A stretch of DNA of 14,789 bases from Pleurotus ostreatus/Saccharomyces cerevisiae fusant (taxonomy: Eukaryota; Opisthokonta), in contig JAMQCK010000856.1 in assembly GCA_024196135.1 (NCBI GenBank), positions 1-14,789 of the forward strand. Reading direction: 5' to 3'. A program made the position numbers and the translations under genes. Positions 7,782 through 14,789 of the stretch are shown piece by piece. The notes beneath the pieces were generated by a model. That model saw only the letters and a program-made list of their open reading frames with translations. It ran no database searches and was not told the origin of the DNA. Each line of letters starts with the position of its first letter. Position 1 is the stretch's first letter.

Positions 7782-9570
7782 ATGCACCGCGTCCTCGAAA
7801 TTCCCGAGCTACAGCTTGCGATCGCCCAGGAGCTCAGAACACTCAGGTCGGACTGGCGTTGTCGTCGCAGAAAGGATCTCTACAATCTGTCTCTCGTTTC
7901 CCATTCATGGAGATCTGTAGCCGAACCCATGCGCTGGGAAGAGGGAAATCGCCTCGAAGACTTTCTACGCGTCTTGCCCAGCGACGTCTGGGCTAGGGTG
8001 ATAACTGAAGTCGAAGACTGGTACTTGGATACCTTCGTGCTCAAGAAAATCCGGACAAGAGTGCGTGGCTTCGTATCTCCTCAGTCGACGGTGATTGATT
8101 GGGCGTCCGTTGTACCTGCTATAGTCGATATGTCGTCACCTCTCTTCAGACGATTGGAGCGCGGTCTACCAACGAACACGCTTCGCTCGAAGCTTGATCC
8201 TGCGCCAGCACGCAGGGTTGCGGGGAACGCTTGTGAATCTGCTATCGACCGTCCCTCCTGCCGGCACCCTCTTTCCGAAGCTGTCAGAGCTGGTCCTTGA
8301 CATGGACGACGATTTTCGAACAGAGTTCACTTCCGTACACTCAGCTTTCATCCTCGCGATTAGTACCCCCAATCTTGCCCGCCTAACGATCAAGAATCCA
8401 TGCCATGCCCCCAGGCGCATATACCTCGAAACAATATCAGAACTCGCGCTACGCTCTCAAGGACTTCGTTCGGTCGTATTCGACACCAAATCCCTACTCA
8501 TCGACTCGCCGACCTCCCCCGTACACCGCCGACCCTCGCCATATAGAGGCTTCTTCCAGACCCTCCGCTCCTGCCGGACGCTCACTATCGTCAGACTCGA
8601 TCTCTTCGTGTCCAGTTACGACAGGCACATCCTTGTCAACCTTGCTGCCTATCCCAGCCTACGAGACCTGACGCTGGATATGGACCGTACGAACGACCTC
8701 GATGAACTAGACATGTTGGAAGAGATCGACAAGACGGAGGAGCTGCTGCTCCGACGAGGGATGAACTCGATACCGGCGCCGAGTTTTCCTTCGTTGCAGA
8801 CGATGCGCTCCATGCAGCTGCCGCATGCAATCTTGCGCGCGCTAATAGCGGCCGGCAATCGCGCTATCCCGCTGTCTACCCTGCACTTCGAAGCAGACAT
8901 CAGCAGCTATGAAGACCTCCGCGCGACAATCACGGCGATATGCTCGGGCTGCGACAAGGCAACTTTGAACGAACTCGACATAGAATTTTTTTGCACAGAT
9001 CCTCATGGCGATACTCGTATCAGTGTCCTTGACCTAGACGCTCTTGCCCCGATCGCAACCTTCGCGCGTCTAACCCGGGTGGAGCTCGCCGGCTTTGACT
9101 GGGCCGACCTCTCAGACGCCGACTACGCTGAGATCGCTCGCTGGTGGCCCGACCTTGTCAGCCTCGCCTTGGTGACCGACCGTTCGACTCCGTCATGCAC
9201 TCTGGCAGCTCTTATACCCTTCAGCTCGTCGTGCCCTCGTCTAGAATCCCTCGACCTATCTGTTAACGCGGAGGGGGTGCCAACTCTCACGCGCTCGGGC
9301 GATGAATCTCCCATGACAACGCGACATTTGCCGTCTCCTTGCTTCAAACTTCGCGTCCAGAACTCTCCTATCACCCAAGATGTGGACTCGGTCGCCCTCT
9401 TTCTTCTGTCGCTCTTCCCGACAATACAGGAGGTCACGTACGATATGCCAGCTGAGGTTCTGGATCCTCACAACAAGGAGAGTCGGGATGCAGAGGTTGT
9501 GCATGAGAGGAAGGAAGCTTGGGGGAGGGTGAACGAGTTGATCGTCAGCCACAGGAACACAAGCATGTAG
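7782..9570 (+). CDS. F-box protein with leucine-rich repeat-like C-terminus, tandem copy B
   Basis: Exons are 7782-8060 and 8125-9570, giving 574 aa. The first 18 residues, the core of the F-box, are identical to copy A, followed by KDLYNLSLVSHSWRSVAEPMRW. The C-terminal part carries the same leucine-rich strands as copy A (FPKLSELVL, TPNLARLTI, YPSLRDLTL, WPDLVSLAL, CPRLESLDL) with many substitutions. The phase-0 intron 8061-8124 is 64 bp, the same position and length as in copy A. The TAG at 8122-8124 is its acceptor, not a nonsense codon. An in-frame ATG at 7740 would add 14 residues, but a 4 bp indel puts the matching ATG of copy A out of frame, so 7782 is preferred. Predicted role is substrate recognition in an SCF ubiquitin ligase, with unknown target. 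Confidence 0.84.
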
Positions 9571-9641
9571 ATCTTGTCTTGCGGTCCCTTGACTGAGGTC
9601 AAGCACCAATACCGACCTATCGTGAAGGCCAGACGCGATCG

Positions 9642-9667
9642 ACGCTTCGCTCGAAGTTGAACTTCAA
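9642..9667. repeat. Nested palindromes downstream of F-box copy B
   Basis: CTTCG-CT-CGAAG (9645-9656), GAAGTT-G-AACTTC (9653-9665) and TTGAA-C-TTCAA (9657-9667) overlap, so the RNA could form alternative small hairpins. The first 15 bases (9642-9656) also occur exactly at 8178-8192 inside exon 2 of copy B. A role in transcript 3' end formation is possible but unproven. Confidence 0.35.
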
Positions 9668-9818
9668 TTCCTCATGTTGACATATATTTGCGTCACGCGG
9701 TCCTGGGAATTTCGTACGCAGGTACCGAGGTTGGCTTTCGCCCGAGGTTGACCTCTGACCTCATGGCGCCCGTGGGGAGCCCGCTTCGTTACACCGCCAT
9801 CTCGAACAGGCAGCACTC

Positions 9819-9825
9819 TATAAAG
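9819..9825 (+). promoter_or_regulatory. TATA box of the carboxylesterase gene
   Basis: TATAAAG in the context CACTCTATAAAGTC lies 53 bp before the ATG at 9872. This implies a very short leader of about 20-25 nt. Confidence 0.6.
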
Positions 9826-9871
9826 TCTTGGAGGACTAGCGTATACTCACCAGAACGATTCCCCTCTCCTT

Positions 9872-12058
9872 ATGATGCTGTCGCGCATACTGGGGTGCGC
9901 GATCCTAGCTGGCTCGGCGGTGGCCCAGTTGTCGAATAATACAGTCACGCTTGACTGTGAGTGATTGGTTCTGATGCCTTACTGATTTTGACTGACTGAT
10001 TCGTGATAGACGGCACCTTTACTGGCGAGCACAACGACACCACGGGCGTCATCAACTTTCGTGGCATACGATATGCGGACGCACCTGTTGGCGACTTGCG
10101 CTGGAGGGCGCCAGTGTCGCCTCCCTCGGAGAATCTTGGCAATGTGAACGCGACTTCTGTACGCATTGTCCTCTTCGTTCATATTGACCTAGCGAGCTCA
10201 TACTCGGATAGTTCCCCGCCGCCTGCATTCAAGCTCGCCGGGCTGACGGGGATAGCGACCCGAGCGACGGCCAGAAGTCGTCGGCTGATGAGAAGAGCTA
10301 CTCTGAGGATTGTTTGTTTTTGAATGTCAGTCATCGGCCCATTGTCCACCGTACCGCCTCGGGAATGTTTTGACTGATTTACATCCCAGGTGTACGTCCC
10401 CGTCGGCACAGAGGTCAACTCGTCGCTCCCGGTACTCCTCTTTCTACACGGTAAATTCCTTCGAGGTTGACGCCAGAAAACCACCTGACAATGGCGGCAG
10501 GCGGAGGCTTTCAAAGGGGAGACCCGGACGACGCTCCTGCAGATTACCTCTTCGAAAGCACGGCAACGCCCTTCGTCTTCGTCACCATTCAGTACCGCTT
10601 GGGCGCGTACGGATACCTAGGTGAGGCTTTCTCAGGCCTTACAAGTCTTGCGCTCCTTGGCTAACACTGCATCCCAGCCGGGAAAGCCCTCGGTGACAAC
10701 GGGGACTTCAACGTCGGTCTGCTTGACCAGAAGGCGGCCTTCCTCTGGGTGAGAAATTACATCAAGAACTTTGGCGGGGACCCGAGGTGCGCTTGGTTGT
10801 TACTGGAGAGTTCTCCCAGCGAGGTGCTTACTGCCCATTCATCCTAGCCGTGTTACCATTTGGGGCCAGTCTGGTGGTGCATCGGCGGTCATGTTCCATG
10901 TAAGTGCCAAGCGCATCTTGGGACTCGTCGCGTACTGACAATTTCGCCCGCTTTAGCTGCTGGCGCAGAATGGAAACAACGAGGGTCTCTTCGTGGGTGC
11001 TATTGCGGATAGTCCGCCCATCAGCCTCCAGGCTGACTGCAATGGCGACTATCACGAAATGGTCTCGTCAGAGATTGCTCAACAACTGTGGGTCGCTGGT
11101 GCCCGTCTACCGTGATGTTATATACTAACAGATCAAACCAGCAACTGCAGCACCACGGACGGTCTCATGGACTGCCTCCGCGCTACGAACGCGTCTGCCC
11201 TCACGGATGCGCAATCGCAAGTGCTTTCCATCCACTCGGACATGATCTACGTTTTCCAGCCGTGCATTGATGGGATGTACTTGACTTCGCGCATCGTTCC
11301 TGCCTTGCAAAACGATACCATCGCTCATGTTCCGCTGCTTTTCGGGTGCGTCTCTTCCCTCCAGGGCTCTTGTGCGCTGCCTTACCCGAAGTACTCTAGC
11401 TCGAACACCGAAGAGGGTGCCCACTGGTCCGAGAACCTTCCCGCTGCTTGCGCAAACACGACCATGCCGAACGCGACGGAGGACACCGTGTACTGCTTCA
11501 CGCGCGGCCAATACCCCGGGCTCACGCGGGAGTCCTTCGACCGCGCCCTGGAGCTCTATCCTCTCGAGAATTACAATAACTCTGTCGATCTGCAGGGCCA
11601 GCGGATGCTGGGGGAGTTGCGATTCATTTGCTCGGCAGTCCTGGCGGGTGAGAGTATCCCGAACACATACCAATATCAGTAAGCAATCCTTCCTTAATCT
11701 CACAGGCTCGGTGCTGACATGGATTACAGCTACGACAATCCCGACGTAGGATCGGAGCACGGAGACGAGCTGGCAGCATTCTTCGACCCGCCTGACAACA
11801 GCTCCTTCTACTCAGCCATGCGCCAGTATTGGACATCCTTCGCTACTGGCAATCCGCCAAAGGCCGATAATGCGACCGAGTGGATCGTAAGTCTTAGGTA
11901 CGCTGGCTCTGTACGATGGATTGACCCACAAATTGCAGGACACGCCGAACACCCGTATGTTCCTGCACCCAGGAAATGTCAGCATGGTGAATGTCGAAGC
12001 CGACCTGCTTGAGCGCTGCAACTTTTGGCACAGCATTCATGAGGAGCTCTCGACTTGA
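9872..12058 (+). CDS. Secreted type-B carboxylesterase/lipase (alpha/beta hydrolase)
   Basis: Exons are 9872-9956, 10010-10158, 10212-10325, 10390-10450, 10501-10620, 10678-10786, 10848-10899, 10957-11087, 11142-11345, 11400-11678, 11730-11886 and 11939-12058, giving 526 aa. The N-terminus MMLSRILGCAILAGSAVAQ is a signal peptide, probably cut near residue 18. Family landmarks in order are RGIRYADAPVGDLRW, SEDCLFLNVYVPVG at 109-122, the oxyanion-hole loop HGGGF at 136-140, FGGDPSRVTIWGQSGG at 208-223 with nucleophile Ser221, SNTEEG at 343-348 with Glu347, and SEHGDEL at 443-449 with His445. The catalytic triad is therefore complete. The elbow reads GQSGG instead of the usual GESAG. Sequons at Asn22 and Asn37 fit secretion. 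It should hydrolyse carboxylic esters outside the cell. Relatives in wood fungi are often named carotenoid ester lipase, but the substrate cannot be read from the sequence. A second in-frame ATG is at 9875. Confidence 0.92.
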
Positions 12059-12388
12059 GTAGCACGGACTTCTATCGGACAACCTAATGCGCATACATAT
12101 ACCCTCTATCCTATCTATTTACTGCCGAACATGGCGTATATCCACTTCAATCGCGGCGAATTCGAGCATATGGATATTGTAATCGGCCCTTTCCTCTGAG
12201 TTTTCAACGATGCCAAACCCTCAAAGGACCCCTCATCGACGTTTCGGATTAGGACTTGTAGGGACGCGTCGCGGCCTACGTCACACGTGACCGCGACAAT
12301 GAAGACCGCTTGGGCGGACCCTTGTATTCTGCAGGTTGCCTCTTACGCTCACACAAGCACTCGCGCTATCCCTCACATCCTCCTCAAA
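12059..12388. other. Esterase 3' flank and ssl1 promoter
   Basis: AT-rich DNA to about 12180 fits the esterase 3' UTR. The remainder is the promoter and leader of ssl1, including the palindromic E-box at 12280-12291. The last 30 bp before the start codon are CT-rich. No further gene is supported. Confidence 0.5.
12280..12291. promoter_or_regulatory. Palindromic E-box GTCAC-AC-GTGAC upstream of ssl1
   Basis: An exact 5 bp inverted repeat contains CACGTG at 12284-12289, about 100 bp before the ssl1 start. Its CACGTGAC half is identical to 914-921 upstream of rps23. CACGTG is a known binding core of bHLH factors. Regulation of ssl1 by it is inferred. Confidence 0.45.
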
Positions 12389-13988
12389 ATGCCCGACGAA
12401 GACGACTTCATGATGGCCATCGACTCAGACTCCGACATGGAGGAGATGGGCCTGCGGAGCAAGAAGGGCAAAGGCAAGGCGGCGGACAAAAAACGCGACA
12501 AGGGCAAGGCGAAGGAGAAGGCAGAGACAGTGCGTCGCGCGTCGCTAGTTGCGCAGCAGTCTGACATCTCTCAGTAGCTCGCATACACTTGGGAAGCCTC
12601 GTACACGCGTTCGTGGGATACTGTACAGGAGGATGAGTCTGGCAGCTTGCAGGGAGCTGTCGAGGATTGGGTCGTCCGGGCGCGTCGGAAACGGTACGTT
12701 TGAATAGTGTATATCCTGTCCATCAATTGCTGACTATTCCCCTCTTCCCTGGTTTGCTCTTCATGCAGTCTACAAGCCCCCTCCACCGCGATTCGGCGCA
12801 CGATCATCCGACACTTGGTATTACTGTTGGATCTGTCAAGCGCGATGCTCGACCGAGATATGCGCCCAACACGCTTCGACCTCATGCTGCAATATGCGCG
12901 TGAATTTGTGGTCGAATGGTTCGACCAGAACCCGCTAGGCCAGATCGGCGTTGTGGGCATGCGCTCTGGGATTGGCGAGCGAATATGTGAGATGACAGGT
13001 ACGTCTCAGTTCACTCACTTACCATCCAGTCGCCTCACACCGGCTACAGGAAACCCTCAGGAGGTACTGAAGTCGATCTCCGAGCGTCATCGTCTCGAGC
13101 CTCAGGGAGAACCAAGCTTACAGAACGCGATCGAAATGGCGCGTAGCTCAATGAGGTATGCCCTCCTCAACTCATTCCCCCCTCCTCAAATGTATGCTTA
13201 TTTGCCCCGTAAGCCACCTCCCCACCCACTCCTCTCGCGAAATCCTCCTCATCTTCGGCTCCCTCACCACATGCGACCCCGGCGACATCCACGACACCCT
13301 CGGCACCTGCGTGCGCCAGAAAATCCGCGTCTCCGTCGTCGCACTAGCCGCGGAAATGAAGATCTGCCGCGAGTTCTGCGACAAGACAGGCGGCCAGTTC
13401 GGCGTCGCGCTCAACGAGGGCCACTTTCGCGATATCCTCTTCGAGCTCGTTCCCCCACCTGCGCAGCGTGCTCTTGGTGGTGCTGGCATGACCGCCCCTG
13501 GTAAAACGACCGCCGCCTCCGGCCCCTCCGCCGACCTGATGATGATGGGCTTCCCGACGCGCCTGCCGGACACGACGCCGCCGAGCCTGTGCGCCTGCCA
13601 CGGCGAGCTGCGCAGCGCGGGCTTCCTGTGCCCGAGGTGCCAGAGCAAGGTGTGCGACGTACCGACGGACTGCGATGTGTGCGGGCTCATGATCGTGAGC
13701 TCGCCGCATTTGGCGAGGAGCTATCATCACTTGTTCCCGGTTAGGCCGTATACGGCCATCGGGGTGGAAGATGAGGGGGTGAAGGCGGCAGAGGCGGGGA
13801 AGGCAGGGCCGAGGACGGCGTGCCATGCGTGTGCGCGAGCGTTCCCGACGACGCCGGCTGCGAATGTGAGCGAGGGTATGAGTCCGGTGGGAAGGTATCG
13901 ATGTCCGGAGTGTCACTTCGACTTTTGCTCGGAGTGTGATGTGTTTATTCACGATGTTGTGCATGCATGTCCGGGGTGCGGTAGATAG
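12389..13988 (+). CDS. ssl1: TFIIH core subunit p44 / Ssl1
   Basis: Exons are 12389-12529, 12578-12693, 12769-12998, 13050-13155 and 13214-13988, giving 455 aa, close to yeast Ssl1 and somewhat longer than human p44. The N-terminus is acidic, then lysine-rich (residues 1-45). LAYTWEASYTRSWDTVQED starts at 48. A von Willebrand A-like domain runs from about 101 (HLVLLLDLSSAM, with Asp107 and Ser109) to about 275 and includes GNPQEVLKSI, GEPSLQNAIEMA and SREILLIFGSLTTCDP. A first zinc-binding region has Cys324, 326, 337, 340, 345, 351 and 354. A C-terminal RING-like finger has Cys401, 404, 428, 431, 436, 439, 450 and 453. p44 is a nuclear subunit of TFIIH that supports the XPD/Rad3 helicase in nucleotide excision repair and transcription initiation. 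Intron 3 (51 bp) lacks an in-frame stop, but its removal restores EMTGNPQE. Confidence 0.95.
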
Positions 13989-14144
13989 CAATGGGTGAAT
14001 CTCATCAGACTTGAGCAAGCTGATAGCTCCATAACCAGGGAATCCCTTCGAAAAGCAACATTTGTGCGCTATAAGGAGTACATCTAGGGTTACAGTGAGT
14101 AAGTACAATACACTTCGTGTCTGGTATACATGCAGCCTTCACGT
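13989..14144. other. Shared 3' region of the convergent genes ssl1 and tps1
   Basis: Only 156 bp separates the two stop codons, so the 3' UTRs of the converging transcripts probably overlap. No AATAAA signal is evident on either strand, which is common in fungi. Confidence 0.6.
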
Positions 14145-14789
14145 CTACTCTGCCTCCGCGCCCGGCTGGACAACGGCGCCATCGACGATATCCGTACCAA
14201 GCGGTGACAAGACGCGCGACGCCTCCTCCTTCGACTGGGTGCTCTTCCCACCCTCGTCTACCGACAGCTTCGCCATCTCCTTGATGAACGAGCTCCCCCA
14301 GAACGCCGCCGAATACTTCTCGACGTACTTGAACAGCTTCTGCTGGTTCTTCGCGCGCGTGTCCGCGTCCATCGTCACCGCCTCGTGAATCGCGTCCGCG
14401 ACGGCCTGCGCGTCCCACGGGTTCACGACGATCGAGCCGTTCAAGCTCTGCGCCGCGCCCGCGAACTCGGAGATGATCATCGCGCCGTGGCGCTCCTGCT
14501 GGCACGCGATGTACTCGTACGAGACGAGGTTCATCCCGTCGCGCGTGCTCGTCACCAGACACACGTCGCTCACCGCGTACAGCGCGCAGAGCTCCTCGAA
14601 CGGCAGGCTCTTGTGCATGAAGTGGATGGGCATGAAGTCGACGGAGCCGAAGCGGCCGTTGATGCGGCCCACGAGCTCGTTCACGACGGAGCGCAGGTTC
14701 TGGTACTCCTCGACGTCCTGCCGCGAGGGCACGGCGAGCTGCGCGAGCACGACCTTGCCGATCCACTCGGGGTGCTGCGTGAGGAAGAG
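14145..14789 (-). CDS. tps1: Trehalose-6-phosphate synthase (UDP-forming), C-terminal part only
   Basis: The last 214 residues of a GT20-family glycosyltransferase are present. The gene runs off the window at 14789, so its 5' part is missing. Sequence starts LFLTQHPEWIGKVVLAQLAV and continues with PSRQDVEEYQNLR, VVNELVGRINGRFG, FMPIHFMHKSLPFEEL, ALYAVSDVCLVTSTRDGMNL and VSYEYIACQ. The RDGMNLVSYE segment and SEFAGAAQSLNGSIVVNPWD are conserved nucleotide-sugar-binding parts of the family. The enzyme makes trehalose-6-phosphate from UDP-glucose and glucose-6-phosphate in the cytosol, the first step of trehalose synthesis for stress tolerance. After FIKEMAKLS comes a low-complexity tail ending GAVVQPGAEAE. 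No phosphatase domain follows, so this is a Tps1-type, not a Tps2-type, protein. Confidence 0.96.
   Translation of the reverse strand, partial: LFLTQHPEWIGKVVLAQLAVPSRQDVEEYQNLRSVVNELVGRINGRFGSVDFMPIHFMHKSLPFEELCALYAVSDVCLVTSTRDGMNLVSYEYIACQQERHGAMIISEFAGAAQSLNGSIVVNPWDAQAVADAIHEAVTMDADTRAKNQQKLFKYVEKYSAAFWGSSFIKEMAKLSVDEGGKSTQSKEEASRVLSPLGTDIVDGAVVQPGAEAE

Larger units (their letters stand above)
7720..9871 (+). repeat. Tandem duplication unit, second copy (F-box gene plus esterase promoter)
   Basis: The copy begins at about 7720 (CTGCCGTGTAGGTCCAT, against CTGCCGCGTAGGTCCAT at 5624), an offset of about 2,096 bp. It contains F-box copy B and a 3' flank that leads directly into the TATA box of the carboxylesterase gene. 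Protein and flank divergence is considerable, so the duplication is not very recent. Confidence 0.75.
9571..9871. other. Intergenic region: 3' flank of F-box copy B and esterase promoter
   Basis: It contains a palindrome cluster at 9645-9667, the flank homologous to 7545-7660, and the esterase TATA box at 9819-9825. The last 20 bp before the start codon are CT-rich (TTCCCCTCTCCTT). No gene is supported. Confidence 0.5.

Noticed and set aside
8122..8124. In-frame TAG in F-box copy B where copy A reads on, suggesting a pseudogene
   Set aside because: It is the acceptor of a 64 bp GTGCGT...TAG intron that copy A has at the same place with a CAG acceptor. Splicing restores one open frame.
11125..11760. 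211-codon frame antisense to the carboxylesterase
   Set aside because: It lies wholly over well-supported esterase exons 9-11 and has no family motif. GC-rich coding DNA often leaves the opposite strand open.
14005..14766. 253-codon minus-strand frame overlapping tps1
   Set aside because: It is an arginine/alanine-rich shadow in the wrong phase. The tps1 frame carries the GT20 motifs.

Overview
The window looks like nuclear DNA from a basidiomycete fungus, most likely an Agaricomycete of the Polyporales type. The signs are many 47-75 bp GT...AG introns with CTNAC-like branch sites, GC-rich coding sequence, F-box/leucine-rich proteins beginning MHRVLEIPEL, and intron-rich genes for ribosomal protein uS12, TFIIH p44 and trehalose-6-phosphate synthase. 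All gene models were spliced by hand: exons were joined in phase and compared with remembered family landmarks. No transcript or database was consulted.

Layout. Left (1-920): rps23 on the minus strand, five coding exons, 145 aa, with a palindrome-rich promoter. 921-2053: about 1.1 kb with no supportable gene. 2054-3591: an iron-alcohol-dehydrogenase-fold, maleylacetate-reductase-like enzyme (8 exons, 386 aa). 3592-4482: intergenic, ending in a TATA box preceded by a compact repeat element. 4483-5494: an NmrA/isoflavone-reductase-like NAD(P)-binding protein (4 exons, 286 aa). 5682-7443 and 7782-9570: tandem F-box/LRR-like paralogues (565 and 574 aa), each with one 64 bp intron at the same place. 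9872-12058: a secreted type-B carboxylesterase/lipase (12 exons, 526 aa). 12389-13988: ssl1 (TFIIH p44, 5 exons, 455 aa). 14145-14789: the 3' end of tps1 on the minus strand, convergent with ssl1.

The outer genes (rps23, ssl1, tps1) are housekeeping genes. The middle (2-12 kb) is an accessory block: two oxidoreductases that could act on small aromatic or carbonyl compounds, a recently duplicated F-box gene, and a secreted esterase. A shared aromatic-degradation role for the oxidoreductases is only an inference from adjacency. The clearest evolutionary event is the roughly 2.1 kb tandem duplication. It copied the F-box gene together with a 3' flank that, in the second copy, is the promoter of the esterase, so a decayed esterase promoter appears to lie between the two F-box genes. 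I found no CRISPR array, transposon, tRNA or rRNA, and no convincing new multi-gene system.
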